The notes beneath the pieces are model-generated. The model was not told where the DNA came from. It did not search any database and worked only from the letters and a program-made list of their open reading frames with translations. A program made the position numbers and the translations under genes. Shown here piece by piece: positions 1 to 8,028 of a DNA stretch of 55,027 bases. Positions within the stretch are counted from its first letter, which is position 1. Each line of letters begins with the position of its first letter. Source of the DNA: an uncultured Eubacteriales bacterium (GTDB lineage Bacteria; Bacillota; Clostridia; Oscillospirales; Acutalibacteraceae); assembly GCA_934667845.1 (NCBI GenBank), contig CAKUMQ010000014.1:1-55027 (forward strand). The letters run 5' to 3'.

Positions 1-37
1 AAACAGGGCCGTTTGGGTAGTTCTTTGACAGGCTGAC

Positions 38-80
38 CGGCGGGGAAAGCCTTTTTGTGGCTTTCCCCGCCGTTTTTTTT
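38..80 (+). terminator. Rho-independent terminator of an off-window + strand unit
   Basis: A perfect 14-bp stem (38-51 with 59-72) with a 7-nt T-rich loop is followed by eight T residues. The T run lies only on the + strand side, so it ends a + strand transcript coming from left of the window. The last T residues overlap the stop codon of the - strand lipoprotein gene. Confidence 0.85.
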
Positions 81-1401
81 ATCCCGCCGGGCTGTCCGTC
101 AGCCAGACCGTGCCGTATTCGCAGCTGTCGCCGCCGTAGTTCCACTTGAAGCGGTAGCGGTCCTCCGAGTGACAGCTCACCGCCGGGGTGCCGTCGGCGA
201 GCAAGCCGACGCAGATGGCGGCATGGCTCCAGTCACCGTCGTCGGCAAATCCGCCCGAAAAGCGGTAAAACACCGGAGAGCCGACGCAAAACAGCGACGC
301 GGCGGAGCGGGTCTGACCGGCATAGACGGCGGTGCGGCCGGTCGGATCCTTGTCCTCGATCATCGCCACGGGCTTGCCGCAGCGGACGTCCGCCGTCAGA
401 TGGCGGTAGAGCCAGGTGGCGGCTTTAAAGGCGCGTCCGCCGCTGCCCGCCGCGCCGCCCTCCCAGTACCAGTCACCGGCAAAGGGCAGACCGCCCGCCT
501 GCAGGCACTGGGACACGAAATTGGCACAGTCCCCGCCGAGCGTATGCAGATCCGGGTAGCGGCTGAGGTTTCGCCCGAGGGCGAAACGGTCGGCATAGGC
601 GACGGCGCGGGAGGGGTCAAACCCGTCGGGGAAGGCGGCTGTGCCCGTGTCCGCCGTGATCACCGGCGCCGTCTTTTTTTCGGCTTGGCTCTCCGCACCG
701 GCGTACTGTGTATACCGCTCGTCGTCAAGCCGTCCCGCGGCGGCGACGCCGGTCGCGCTGCCCTCGTTGTAGTGATCGGACAGCACGGTATCCCCGTTGA
801 CGCGCAGCACATGCCGGACGCCGTAGCCTGACAGGTCGGCGGTCTCCGGTGCGGAGAATCCCTCGTACCAGTGGTAGAAGCAGACGGATTCATAGATGCA
901 CAGCGCCGTGACTCCGTCCGCCTCGACGGCGAGCGATTCCACTGAAAATACGGTCTGCGCACCGGCGAAATGGCAGCCCCAGCGGGTCTTCAGTGACTGC
1001 AGCCCCGCTGTCCGCTCCTCCTCGAGCGCCCGTACCTCGCGGCTGACGGACAGATCTTCCGGATCGGCGGCGGTCATCCCCTCTGCGCGCGCAAAGCTGT
1101 CGGCGCGGAAGGTGAAATAGGCGGTGAGCAGTGCGGTATGCGCCGCGCTGAGCGGACGGCCGCTCTGGCTGACCGTGCGGAGAAATTGCCCGCTTTTCGG
1201 GGGGGTATAGGGCGGTTTCTGCGAGGCTCTGTCGTCGGACGCGGCGGGCGGCGCAGTCGGCATGGACGGCGCTGCGGCGGACGGGGCAGACGTCCGGGAT
1301 GCAGCAAAGGCGGAGGAGTCGTCAAAAGACGTCTCCTCCGCCACGGTGCAGGCAGTCAGACAAAGCAGCAGACAGAGCAGAGATAGCAAACCGATACGCA
1401 A
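79..1401 (-). CDS. Lipoprotein with C-terminal Amidase_6-type domain
   Basis: Predicted exported lipoprotein of 440 residues. The chosen start is a TTG at 1401 because a perfect AAAGGAGG lies 8 nt upstream; an earlier in-frame GTG at 1437 has no such site. From this start the protein opens with a short hydrophobic signal peptide ending in the lipobox L-T-A-C (Cys18). A Ser/Ala/Pro-rich linker follows. The C-terminal part carries GGDCANFVSQCLQAGG (Cys292) and WSHAAICVG (His393), the Cys/His pattern of Amidase_6/NlpC-P60-like domains thought to hydrolyse cell-wall peptides or amides. The middle segment (about residues 80-220) is not recognised. It is the last gene of a - strand run after the small membrane protein. 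Substrate unknown. Confidence 0.8.
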   Translation of the reverse strand: MRIGLLSLLCLLLCLTACTVAEETSFDDSSAFAASRTSAPSAAAPSMPTAPPAASDDRASQKPPYTPPKSGQFLRTVSQSGRPLSAAHTALLTAYFTFRADSFARAEGMTAADPEDLSVSREVRALEEERTAGLQSLKTRWGCHFAGAQTVFSVESLAVEADGVTALCIYESVCFYHWYEGFSAPETADLSGYGVRHVLRVNGDTVLSDHYNEGSATGVAAAGRLDDERYTQYAGAESQAEKKTAPVITADTGTAAFPDGFDPSRAVAYADRFALGRNLSRYPDLHTLGGDCANFVSQCLQAGGLPFAGDWYWEGGAAGSGGRAFKAATWLYRHLTADVRCGKPVAMIEDKDPTGRTAVYAGQTRSAASLFCVGSPVFYRFSGGFADDGDWSHAAICVGLLADGTPAVSCHSEDRYRFKWNYGGDSCEYGTVWLTDSPAG

Positions 1402-1446
1402 AAAGACGGCCTCCTTTATTTGTCGCCGTCTTTTCACGTGCAGAGG

Positions 1447-1632
1447 TTACTGCCCGTCTGCGGACGTATCGTCGGACGAGGTGTTTTCTCCGTTTTGGGG
1501 CTTCTTTTTCCCCGTAACGGTCAGCACGACGATCGCCACGATCAGCACAAGTGCCAGTCCGCCGAAAATAAACGGCGCGATGTTGATATGTTCACCCGTA
1601 GCGGGGGAAGCAATAGCCCAGAGCATCGACAT
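1447..1632 (-). CDS. 61-residue membrane protein resembling a stand-alone sortase sorting signal
   Basis: The start is the ATG at 1632, with AAGGAG 9 nt upstream; an in-frame ATG at 1653 lies ahead of that site. The protein has a short N-terminus, then S-P-A-T-G-E, one transmembrane helix of about 20 residues, a Lys-rich patch (GKKKPQ) and an acidic, Ser/Thr-rich tail. P-x-T-G followed by a helix and basic residues is the layout of a sortase cell-wall sorting signal, and (S/P)PxTG is the motif reported for class B sortases of some Clostridia. Here there is no large surface domain before the motif and extra residues follow the basic patch. No sortase gene is in the window. It sits between the DUF4432 epimerase and the amidase lipoprotein. 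Function unknown. Confidence 0.65.
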   Translation of the reverse strand: MSMLWAIASPATGEHINIAPFIFGGLALVLIVAIVVLTVTGKKKPQNGENTSSDDTSADGQ

Positions 1633-1705
1633 GGTGAAATTCTCCTTTTTCATATTGTCCGCACAGAGCGGATTTTATACATGAGCCGCCGAAAATGTCC
1701 GGCGC

Positions 1706-2713
1706 TCAGCGGCAGCGGCCCGGCTCGATCTCCAGGTGGAACGTGCGCGTTTCGCCGGGGGCGAGGAAGGGCAGCGCACCCTCGGCACGGGCGGCGGCGC
1801 GGCCCTCGATCGGCGCGTTGGCAGGCTCCAGACCGGTGACGTATTCCCGCTCGCCGAGCATGCGCCACTGGATGAAATAGGGCAGCTCGTTTTTGTTGAA
1901 GCGGATGCGCACGCGCAGATCCTCGGCGGGATTGTCCACGCCGACCTCGGTGAAGCCTTTTTCGTCGGCGATCAGGTCATGGTAATAGCAGCGCTCGGTG
2001 AAATCCTTCTGCGGCGGGTCGATGCGGTTCCATGCGGCAATGTCGTCGATCGCCAGCTGCGTGCGTCCCGTCGCCTTGCGGCTCGGGATGTGATAGCTTG
2101 CCTTTTCGCTGAGCAGCGGATAGCCCATGTTGAAGTGGTACAGCATCAGGTGCGGCGACGTGCGCGGGCCGATGTTCTCCACCGTATCGGTGAGGCGGAT
2201 GACCGGGCTGCCGTAGGTGCAGACGATCTGCCGCGTCATGGTCAGGCAGTTGCCGAACAGTACGGACTCATTCATCACGCCGGTCAGCGTGACCTGCGGG
2301 TTGCCGTTTTCCTCGCCCATCACGACCGAGAAACGGTCAGCGGGCAGGTTGCCGATCCGTCCGTGAACGCCCAGCACCTCGCCCTCGTCCACCGAGGAGC
2401 TGCCGGTGTTGGTCAGACCGCAGGTGGTCAGGAATCCGCCGAAAAAGCTGCGCATCCACTGCGCGCCGTTGGCATCGTAATACGCCGGTGCCGCAATGCC
2501 CGACGGGGTGTGATAACACAGATTCTTTCCGCCGAATTTGAGCTGATAAAGATCCATGGCGCGGTCGGGCAGGACCGTCAGCTCCATGCCGCAGCCGGTG
2601 CAGATATCGACGGCGCGGACGCCGTCCTGCCGCCCGCCCGTGAGGCGGTACTCCTTGACGTTGAACAGCTGGGACAGATTGCCGATGTAGGGACGTTCTT
2701 CCTGAAATGACAT
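1706..2713 (-). CDS. DUF4432 family aldose-1-epimerase-like protein
   Basis: A 335-residue protein of the DUF4432 family, whose fold is that of galactose mutarotase (a beta-sandwich carbohydrate-binding protein). I recognise it from blocks such as DRAMDLYQLKFGG, FFGGFLTTCGLTN, a conserved VHGRIGNLPA and YHFNMGYPLL. The role is probably sugar epimerisation or anomerisation in the cytoplasm; no signal peptide is seen. The ATG at 2713 is preferred to a TTG at 2719 because AGGAGG is 8 nt from the ATG and only 2 nt from the TTG. It begins 18 bp after the ROK regulator gene ends and is probably cotranscribed with it, tying it to the adjacent sugar operon. Confidence 0.85.
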   Translation of the reverse strand: MSFQEERPYIGNLSQLFNVKEYRLTGGRQDGVRAVDICTGCGMELTVLPDRAMDLYQLKFGGKNLCYHTPSGIAAPAYYDANGAQWMRSFFGGFLTTCGLTNTGSSSVDEGEVLGVHGRIGNLPADRFSVVMGEENGNPQVTLTGVMNESVLFGNCLTMTRQIVCTYGSPVIRLTDTVENIGPRTSPHLMLYHFNMGYPLLSEKASYHIPSRKATGRTQLAIDDIAAWNRIDPPQKDFTERCYYHDLIADEKGFTEVGVDNPAEDLRVRIRFNKNELPYFIQWRMLGEREYVTGLEPANAPIEGRAAARAEGALPFLAPGETRTFHLEIEPGRCR

Positions 2714-2731
2714 GACCAAAACCTCCTGAAT

Positions 2732-3898
2732 TTATGACTGTATAGCCGAGCCGGAAAACAATTCCCGGCAGAGGGGACAAACACTGCCCAAAAGGGGCGC
2801 GCGGCTGCCGAAGGCGCTGCGCCGCACCGTGACGGCGCGGGTCGCGCCCGCGAGGATATGCCGGTTGACGGCGTTCTCCAGACGGGTCAGACACCCGTCC
2901 GGCAGCCATGTGCCGTCATGGCCGATGAGGATACAGCGCGGGTCGAGCAGATTGACCGCGCCGGTCAGCGCGACGGCGAGCTTATCCGCCACGTCGTCAA
3001 ATACCGCCGCACAGGCGGGATCGGCATATAGTGCCTCGAGATCCGCCGGTTCGACGCGGTCGCGTTTCGCCGCTGCGGCAAGGCGCTGCCGGATGACCGG
3101 CATGTTGACATAGGTCTCGAGACAGCCGCGGTTGCCGCAGCTGCAGAGCGGTCCGTTTAAATCAATGGACAGATGGCCGATCTCGCCGGAAAACCCGCGG
3201 CTGCCGGTGTAGAGCCTGCCGTCGATCACGATGCCCGCGCCGATGCCGTTGGCAATGCCGAGATAGAGGAAATTGTCGAGCCAGCGGCCGCGGCCGTAGA
3301 GCTTTTCTGCCAGAGCGGCGGCGTCCATGTCGTTTTGCACCAGCACCGGCAGGGCGTACTGTTCTTCCAGCCGCTCCGCCAGCGGAAAATCGCCGATGTC
3401 AAAAAAATTCGGGGGAGAGAGCAGCCGTCTGCCGTCGCGGTCGAGCGGACCGATCGAGGAAATGCCGATCCCGAGCAGCGGACCGTCTGTTTGCCCGACG
3501 GCTTCGCCCGCCAGGGCGCAGAGCTTGTCGCCGAGGCTCTCCGGCGTCTCCTCCGAAAGCGGGACGGAGCGGTAAAACAGTACCCGCAGCCGCAGATCGG
3601 TCAAAATGACTGACAGCGATTCGCGCGAGAGATACAGCCCGACCGCCTTCGGCGCGCCTGCCGCAATGTCCAGCAGCGCCGCGCTGCGCCCGACGGTCGC
3701 CGCTTCGCTGCGCCGTTCTTCCACGAGATCCTGCTCCATCAGTTCGCTGACGATATTCGTGATGGTCATTTTGGTGAGTCCGGTGAGCCGGACGAGATCG
3801 GGACGGGACAGCTCGCCGCTCGTGGCGATCAGCGACAGCACCAGCCCGCGGTTGCGGTTGCGCAGCGTCAGATGATTCATGCCGTGGTGCTCGCCCAT
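2732..3898 (-). CDS. ROK family transcriptional regulator (NagC/XylR type)
   Basis: A 388-residue regulator. The N-terminus holds a winged helix-turn-helix (about residues 15-65, with LSRPDLVRLTGLTKMTITNI). The rest is a ROK sugar-kinase-like domain, including the zinc motif C-S-C-G-N-R-G-C-L-E near residue 250. Such proteins usually repress sugar catabolic operons and release DNA when they bind the sugar or its phosphate. The start is the ATG at 3898 with AAAGGG upstream; an in-frame TTG at 3931 has no better site. It is transcribed divergently from the PfkB kinase gene across shared promoters and a perfect inverted repeat, so self-regulation and control of the + strand operon are likely. 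The inducer is unknown but is probably a pentose or hexose handled by the neighbours. Confidence 0.9.
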   Translation of the reverse strand: MGEHHGMNHLTLRNRNRGLVLSLIATSGELSRPDLVRLTGLTKMTITNIVSELMEQDLVEERRSEAATVGRSAALLDIAAGAPKAVGLYLSRESLSVILTDLRLRVLFYRSVPLSEETPESLGDKLCALAGEAVGQTDGPLLGIGISSIGPLDRDGRRLLSPPNFFDIGDFPLAERLEEQYALPVLVQNDMDAAALAEKLYGRGRWLDNFLYLGIANGIGAGIVIDGRLYTGSRGFSGEIGHLSIDLNGPLCSCGNRGCLETYVNMPVIRQRLAAAAKRDRVEPADLEALYADPACAAVFDDVADKLAVALTGAVNLLDPRCILIGHDGTWLPDGCLTRLENAVNRHILAGATRAVTVRRSAFGSRAPLLGSVCPLCRELFSGSAIQS

Positions 3899-3949
3899 GC
3901 GTCCATCCCTTTCTGAGGTATTCCGCGGCAAAAAAATGTCAAAAAGCTA

Positions 3950-3979
3950 TTGACTTTGCCGCTGCTCCTATTATATAAT
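3950..3979 (+). promoter_or_regulatory. Sigma-A-type promoter of the kinase-isomerase-aldolase operon
   Basis: -35 TTGACT (3950-3955), 18-bp spacer, -10 TATAAT (3974-3979). Its -10 box overlaps that of the opposing promoter, so the two directions are physically interlocked. Confidence 0.75.
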
Positions 3980-3999
3980 ATCCCTGTTAGTAAAGTCAA
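3970..3999 (-). promoter_or_regulatory. Sigma-A-type promoter of the ROK-DUF4432 operon
   Basis: Read on the - strand: -35 TTGACT (3999-3994), 18-bp spacer, -10 TATAAT (3975-3970). The -35 box lies inside the inverted repeat at 3989-4005. Confidence 0.75.
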
Positions 4000-4005
4000 T
4001 TTACT
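3989..4005. promoter_or_regulatory. Operator-like inverted repeat, likely ROK regulator site
   Basis: AGTAAAGTCAATTTACT is a perfect 6-bp inverted repeat (AGTAAA/TTTACT) around a 5-bp centre. It covers the -35 box of the ROK promoter and lies about 10 bp downstream of the -10 box of the kinase promoter, so a bound dimer could block both. Assignment to the adjacent ROK protein rests on position only. Confidence 0.6.
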
Positions 4006-4088
4006 TTTGCAAAAAATGTGCGGTAAAGTTTATTTTTTCATCGGCTGTTCTCTTTGACGCTATTATTAAAGGAAAGGTTGTGCCTTTA

Positions 4089-5033
4089 TTGAAGAAGATT
4101 CTCTGTATCGGCAGTGTCACGACCGACGTCATCGTGACCCCGGCGGACACGATCCCCACGCCCGGCACGCTCCGGTATGTGGATTCGGTCTCCACGCATG
4201 TGGGCGGCTGCGCCTCCAATGCGGCGATCGACCTCGCCAAGCTCGGCGTGCCCGTGGCGCTCTCCTGCAAGGTGGGCGACGACAATTTCGGCTCGTTTGT
4301 CCGCTCCGAGGCGGCGGCGGCGGGCGTGGACGTGTCCGGTGTCGTGGCGGATCCGTCGGTCAGCACGACGGTGTCCATCGTCTGCATCAGCTCGACCGGC
4401 GAGCGCAGCTTCCTGTATAACCCCGGCTCCACCTCGGCGTTTGTCAAATCGGACATTCCCGCGTCGCTCGTGGACGAATGCGACATCATTTTTGTGGCGG
4501 GTGCGATGCTGCTCGGCTCCTTCGACGGCAAGCCCTGCGCGGAGTTTATGAAGGAATGCCAGCAGAAAGGCAAATACACCGTCATGGATACCGCGTGGGA
4601 TTCCGAGGACGTGTGGATGCCGAAGGTGCAGGAGGTGCTGCCCTATCTCGATCTGTTCATGCCGAGCATCGAGGAGGCTGCCCGTTTGACCGGCGAAGAG
4701 GATCCGCACAAGATCGCCGACCGCTTTTTTGCGATGGGCGTCAAAAACGTGATCATCAAATGGGGCAAGCACGGTGCGCTGGTCTGCCCCGCCGGTGAGG
4801 AGCGTATGGTGCTTCCGACCTATCTGGATTTCAAGCCCGTCGATACGACCGGCGCGGGCGATTCGTTCTGTGCCGGTTTCCTCGCGGGTCTGGCGCAGGA
4901 TTGGGACTACCGCCGCAGCGGCGAATTCGCCAATGCCGTCGGCACCCACTGCATCCTGGCGATCGGCGCCTCCACGGGCATCAAGTCCATTGAGGAGACC
5001 CTCGCCTTTATGAAGACACATACGGCCGGTTGA
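4089..5033 (+). CDS. PfkB family carbohydrate kinase
   Basis: A ribokinase/PfkB-fold sugar kinase of about 314 residues, transferring phosphate from ATP to a sugar hydroxyl in the cytoplasm. Visible are the N-terminal GSVTTDVI block, GGCASNAAIDLAKLG (PfkB signature 1 region) and DTTGAGDSFCAGF near residue 254 (signature 2, with the catalytic Asp in GAGD). The start is uncertain. A TTG at 4089 gives the typical MKKILCIGS opening and is 11 nt from GGAAAGG, while an upstream in-frame GTG at 4080 is only 2 nt from it. It is the first gene of an operon with an isomerase-like cupin and a class II aldolase, so it probably phosphorylates the ketose made by the isomerase. The exact sugar cannot be read from sequence. 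Confidence 0.88.
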   Translation: MKKILCIGSVTTDVIVTPADTIPTPGTLRYVDSVSTHVGGCASNAAIDLAKLGVPVALSCKVGDDNFGSFVRSEAAAAGVDVSGVVADPSVSTTVSIVCISSTGERSFLYNPGSTSAFVKSDIPASLVDECDIIFVAGAMLLGSFDGKPCAEFMKECQQKGKYTVMDTAWDSEDVWMPKVQEVLPYLDLFMPSIEEAARLTGEEDPHKIADRFFAMGVKNVIIKWGKHGALVCPAGEERMVLPTYLDFKPVDTTGAGDSFCAGFLAGLAQDWDYRRSGEFANAVGTHCILAIGASTGIKSIEETLAFMKTHTAG

Positions 5034-5097
5034 GCCGCTGTGCAATAGAAACCGTTCCTACTTAAAGTTCTTAAAGTTTCGGAAAGGAGTCTTTGTC

Positions 5098-5631
5098 ATG
5101 AAAAAAGCTGTGTACGAGGAAGCCCGCGCCAAGGCGCTCAAAATGTACGAAAAGGCCCACATCATCCTGACGGATGCGGAAAAGGCGAACGTGGAGGTCG
5201 CGGATTTCGGTCTGAACGACCTGTGGAACACCGGTCTGGAGATCGTTACCTATGTCAACACCAAGCGCTGCTGCGCCAAGGAAATGGTGCTGTTCCCGCA
5301 CCAGACCTGCCCGGAGCACCGTCACGCTCCGCTGCCCGATTATGAGGGCAAGGAGGAGACGTTCCGCGTGCGCTACGGCGAGGTTTACCTCTATGTGGAC
5401 GGCGAACCTGTCGAGCACCCGAAGGCGCAGCATCCCGCCGGAAAATACACCGTGTTCCACGAGATCGTGCTGCACGAGGGCGAGCAGTACACCATGCACC
5501 CCAACACCCGTCACTGGTTCCAGGCGGGCGACCGCGGCGCCGTCGTGTCGGAGTTCAGCACGATGAGCGTGGATGAATACGATATCTTCACCGACGACGC
5601 GATCAAGCGCATCCCCGAGATCGAGGAATAA
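5098..5631 (+). CDS. D-lyxose ketol-isomerase family protein (cupin)
   Basis: A 177-residue single-domain cupin of the D-lyxose/D-mannose ketol-isomerase family (YdaE type). The metal-binding pattern is visible: C-P-E-H-R-H near residues 72-77, E-E-T-F-R-V-R-Y-G-E, then H-E-I-V-L-H-E-G and H-P-N-T-R-H-W-F near 120-141. Family members isomerise aldoses such as D-lyxose to D-xylulose or D-mannose to D-fructose with a divalent metal. AAAGGAG lies 9 nt before the ATG. It stands 64 bp after the kinase gene and 41 bp before the aldolase gene, which fits isomerase, kinase and aldolase acting in sequence. Real substrate preference is an inference. Confidence 0.82.
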   Translation: MKKAVYEEARAKALKMYEKAHIILTDAEKANVEVADFGLNDLWNTGLEIVTYVNTKRCCAKEMVLFPHQTCPEHRHAPLPDYEGKEETFRVRYGEVYLYVDGEPVEHPKAQHPAGKYTVFHEIVLHEGEQYTMHPNTRHWFQAGDRGAVVSEFSTMSVDEYDIFTDDAIKRIPEIEE

Positions 5632-5672
5632 TCAGGAGACTGACGGATCACCGAAGAGAAAGGATCAAAATC

Positions 5673-6587
5673 ATGCTTGTAACGTTGAACGAAGTCCTTC
5701 AGGACGCCAAGAAGAACAAATATGCGGTCGGCCTGTTCAATACGGTCGATCTCGAGATGGCGAAGGGTGTTTTGGCGGCTGCACAGGAGTCGAATTCCCC
5801 CGTCATCATCGGCACCGCCGAGGTGCTGACGCCCTTTTCCAGCCTTGAGGAGCTGGCGCCGATGCTTATCCCGCTGGCGAAAAAGGCCTCCGTGCCGGTC
5901 GTGCTGCACTTTGACCACGGTCTGACGCTCGACTGCGTGCACAAGGCGATCGCGCTCGGCTTTACCTCGGTCATGTATGACTGCTCCACCAAGAGCTATC
6001 AGGAGAATGTCCGCGATGTGGCGGAGATGGTGAAATTTGCCCATGCCCACGGCATTTCCGTTGAGGCGGAGCTGGGCCATGTCGGCGCGAACGAGTCGAG
6101 CGCCGAGGGCGACGGCGCCGGGGATCACAGCATCTACACCGAGCCGCTCGAGGCGAAAAACTTTGCCGAGGCAACCAACGTCGACGCGCTGGCTGTCGCC
6201 ATCGGTACGGCGCACGGCGCTTATAAGAGCAAGCCGAAGCTGGATTTCGACCGTCTGAAAGAGATTTCCACCATCGTCAGCACTCCGCTGGTGCTGCACG
6301 GCGGCTCCGGTCTGTCGGATGACGACTTCCGCCGCGCCATCGCAAACGGTATCTCGAAGGTGAACATCTTCACGGATATCAACAGCGCACAGGCGAAGGC
6401 TGCGCACGACCTGTTCAAGGACGGCACCGGCATGACCGATCTGATGCTGCAGCTGACCGAGACGGTCAAGCAGGCGACGCTCGAGAAAATGCGCCTGTTC
6501 GGCTCCTGCGGTCATGGCAGTGCCTATAAGGAGTATGTCATCCAGCATGCGGTCGACCGTGTGGTTGAGACGCTCCGCAACGTCTGA
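5673..6587 (+). CDS. Class II ketose-bisphosphate aldolase family protein
   Basis: A 304-residue zinc-dependent class II aldolase (fructose/tagatose-bisphosphate aldolase family). Metal and substrate blocks are in the usual order: LHFDHG (about 79-84), VEAELGHVG, AVAIGTAHG (His near 181), LHGGSGL (His near 209), then KVNIFTDI. It cleaves a ketose phosphate to dihydroxyacetone phosphate plus an aldehyde. Being the last gene of a three-gene operon with a strong terminator right after it, it is probably a dedicated catabolic enzyme, not the main glycolytic aldolase (inference from context). GAAAGGATC precedes the ATG. Confidence 0.9.
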   Translation: MLVTLNEVLQDAKKNKYAVGLFNTVDLEMAKGVLAAAQESNSPVIIGTAEVLTPFSSLEELAPMLIPLAKKASVPVVLHFDHGLTLDCVHKAIALGFTSVMYDCSTKSYQENVRDVAEMVKFAHAHGISVEAELGHVGANESSAEGDGAGDHSIYTEPLEAKNFAEATNVDALAVAIGTAHGAYKSKPKLDFDRLKEISTIVSTPLVLHGGSGLSDDDFRRAIANGISKVNIFTDINSAQAKAAHDLFKDGTGMTDLMLQLTETVKQATLEKMRLFGSCGHGSAYKEYVIQHAVDRVVETLRNV

Positions 6588-6608
6588 TCGGCAATATCCG
6601 CATAACAC

Positions 6609-6646
6609 AAGTGCTCCCCGTTCCGTCCGGAACGGGGAGCACTTTT
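6609..6646 (+). terminator. Terminator of the sugar operon
   Basis: A perfect 17-bp inverted repeat (6609-6625 with 6628-6644), ending in a short T run, lies 22 nt after the aldolase stop. Confidence 0.9.
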
Positions 6647-6660
6647 CTCACTCTGCAAAG

Positions 6661-6692
6661 AAAAATGCCCCGCACATCAGCCGTGCGGGGCA
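6661..6692 (-). terminator. Terminator of ackA
   Basis: On the - strand a 10-bp GC-rich stem (6692-6683 with 6675-6666) is followed by five T residues (6665-6661), directly downstream of the ackA stop. Confidence 0.85.
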
Positions 6693-6700
6693 AAGTCGAT

Positions 6701-7891
6701 TCAGTTTTCCACAAGCGCCTGCGTATCACGGGCGATGACCAACTCCTCATTGGTTGGGATGACAAATGCGCGGATAGCGGAGTCTTTGGCGGTGATCTCC
6801 GCTTCTTGCCCGCGCTGCTGATTCTTCTCTGCATCCAGCTTGACGCCGAGGAAAGCAAGTCCCTCGAGAATCTCGGCACGCAGCGCAACGGAATTTTCAC
6901 CGATGCCCGCCGTGAACACGATGGCGTCCGCGCCGCCGAGTGCCGCCACATAGCCGGCGACGTATTTGACGATCTGATAGGTGCGCATATCCCAGGCGAG
7001 CTTGGCGCGGGGATTGCCCGCTTCGACGGCGGCGGCAATGTCACGGTCGTCGCTCGATACGCCGGAAATGCCGAACATGCCCGATTCCTTGTTCATGACG
7101 GCGTCCATCTGCGCCGGTGTCAGATGCTCCTTTTCCATCAGATAGGTGACAACCGAGGGGTCGATCGCGCCGCAGCGGGTGCCCATCAGAAAACCGTCGA
7201 GCGGGGTCAGACCCATGGTGGTGTCGATGACCTTGCCATCCTTGATGGCGGCGATGGAGGAGCCGTTGCCGAGATGGCAGGTGATGATGCGCGTGCCCTC
7301 CACACGACCGAGCAGTTTCTCGCAGCGGTCGGCGACATAGCGGTGGGAGGTGCCGTGGAAGCCGTAGCGGCGGACGCCGTACTGCTCATAATAGCGGTAA
7401 GGGACACCGAACATGTATGCCTTCGGCGGCATGGTCTGGTGGAAAGCGGTGTCGAAAACGGCGACCTGCGGGATGTCGGCGCCAAACGCCGCCGTGGCTG
7501 CCTGAATCCCCTGCACATGGGCGGGGTTGTGCAGCGGGGCGAGCGAGGCATAGCCCTCGATATCCGCAAGCACGGTCGCGTCGATGCGCACCGAGCGGTC
7601 GTATTTTGAGCCGCCCTGCACCACGCGGTGGCCGATGGCGGAGACCTCGGACAGATCGCCGATGACCTTGCCCTCGCCGGCGGTCAGCGCCTGCTTGACC
7701 TGCTCAAATGCCGCGGTATGATCCGGCATGGCGACATCCTTTTCCCACTTTTTGTCGCCTACCTTGTGGGTGAAATGCCCGTCGATGCCGATGCGCTCGC
7801 ACAGACCCTTCGCGAGGACCTGTTCGCCCTCCATGTCGATCAGCTGGTATTTCAGAGACGAGCTGCCGGCGTTGATGACCAGAATTTTCAC
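6701..7891 (-). CDS. ackA: Acetate kinase
   Basis: A 396-residue acetate kinase, interconverting acetate plus ATP with acetyl phosphate. All family blocks are seen: INAGSSSLKYQL at the N-terminus, GHRVVQGG, VFDTAFHQTMP, GFHGTSHRYV, HLGNGSS, TPLDGFLMGTRCG and FTAGIGENS. The GTG at 7891 begins exactly at the conserved VKILVINAGSS and has a GAGAGGAAG ribosome site; longer in-frame openings upstream encode no family sequence. No pta gene is adjacent. It is transcribed away from tmcAL, whose product consumes acetate, across overlapping promoters. Confidence 0.97.
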   Translation of the reverse strand: MKILVINAGSSSLKYQLIDMEGEQVLAKGLCERIGIDGHFTHKVGDKKWEKDVAMPDHTAAFEQVKQALTAGEGKVIGDLSEVSAIGHRVVQGGSKYDRSVRIDATVLADIEGYASLAPLHNPAHVQGIQAATAAFGADIPQVAVFDTAFHQTMPPKAYMFGVPYRYYEQYGVRRYGFHGTSHRYVADRCEKLLGRVEGTRIITCHLGNGSSIAAIKDGKVIDTTMGLTPLDGFLMGTRCGAIDPSVVTYLMEKEHLTPAQMDAVMNKESGMFGISGVSSDDRDIAAAVEAGNPRAKLAWDMRTYQIVKYVAGYVAALGGADAIVFTAGIGENSVALRAEILEGLAFLGVKLDAEKNQQRGQEAEITAKDSAIRAFVIPTNEELVIARDTQALVEN

Positions 7892-7926
7892 AGAATGACT
7901 TCCTCTCCCGTTCCGCAAACGCGGAC

Positions 7927-7955
7927 TTGATTTTTTCCTGGATTTCCCGTATACT
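7927..7955 (+). promoter_or_regulatory. Promoter of tmcAL
   Basis: TTGATT (7927-7932), 17-bp spacer, TATACT (7950-7955). It lies next to the ackA -10 box. Confidence 0.65.
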
Positions 7956-7958
7956 GAT

Positions 7959-7987
7959 ATAATAGTACATTTTTCCGTAATTTTCAA
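7959..7987 (-). promoter_or_regulatory. Promoter of ackA
   Basis: On the - strand: TTGAAA (7987-7982), 17-bp spacer, TATTAT (7964-7959). Confidence 0.6.
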
Positions 7988-8028
7988 GCCCTTACGAAAA
8001 ATCAACGCCGGGAAAGGGGCAAACTTTT

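Noticed and set aside
1..37. End of a 5S rRNA or tRNA before the left terminator
   Set aside because: Thirty-seven bases are too few, and no 5S or tRNA signature is seen.
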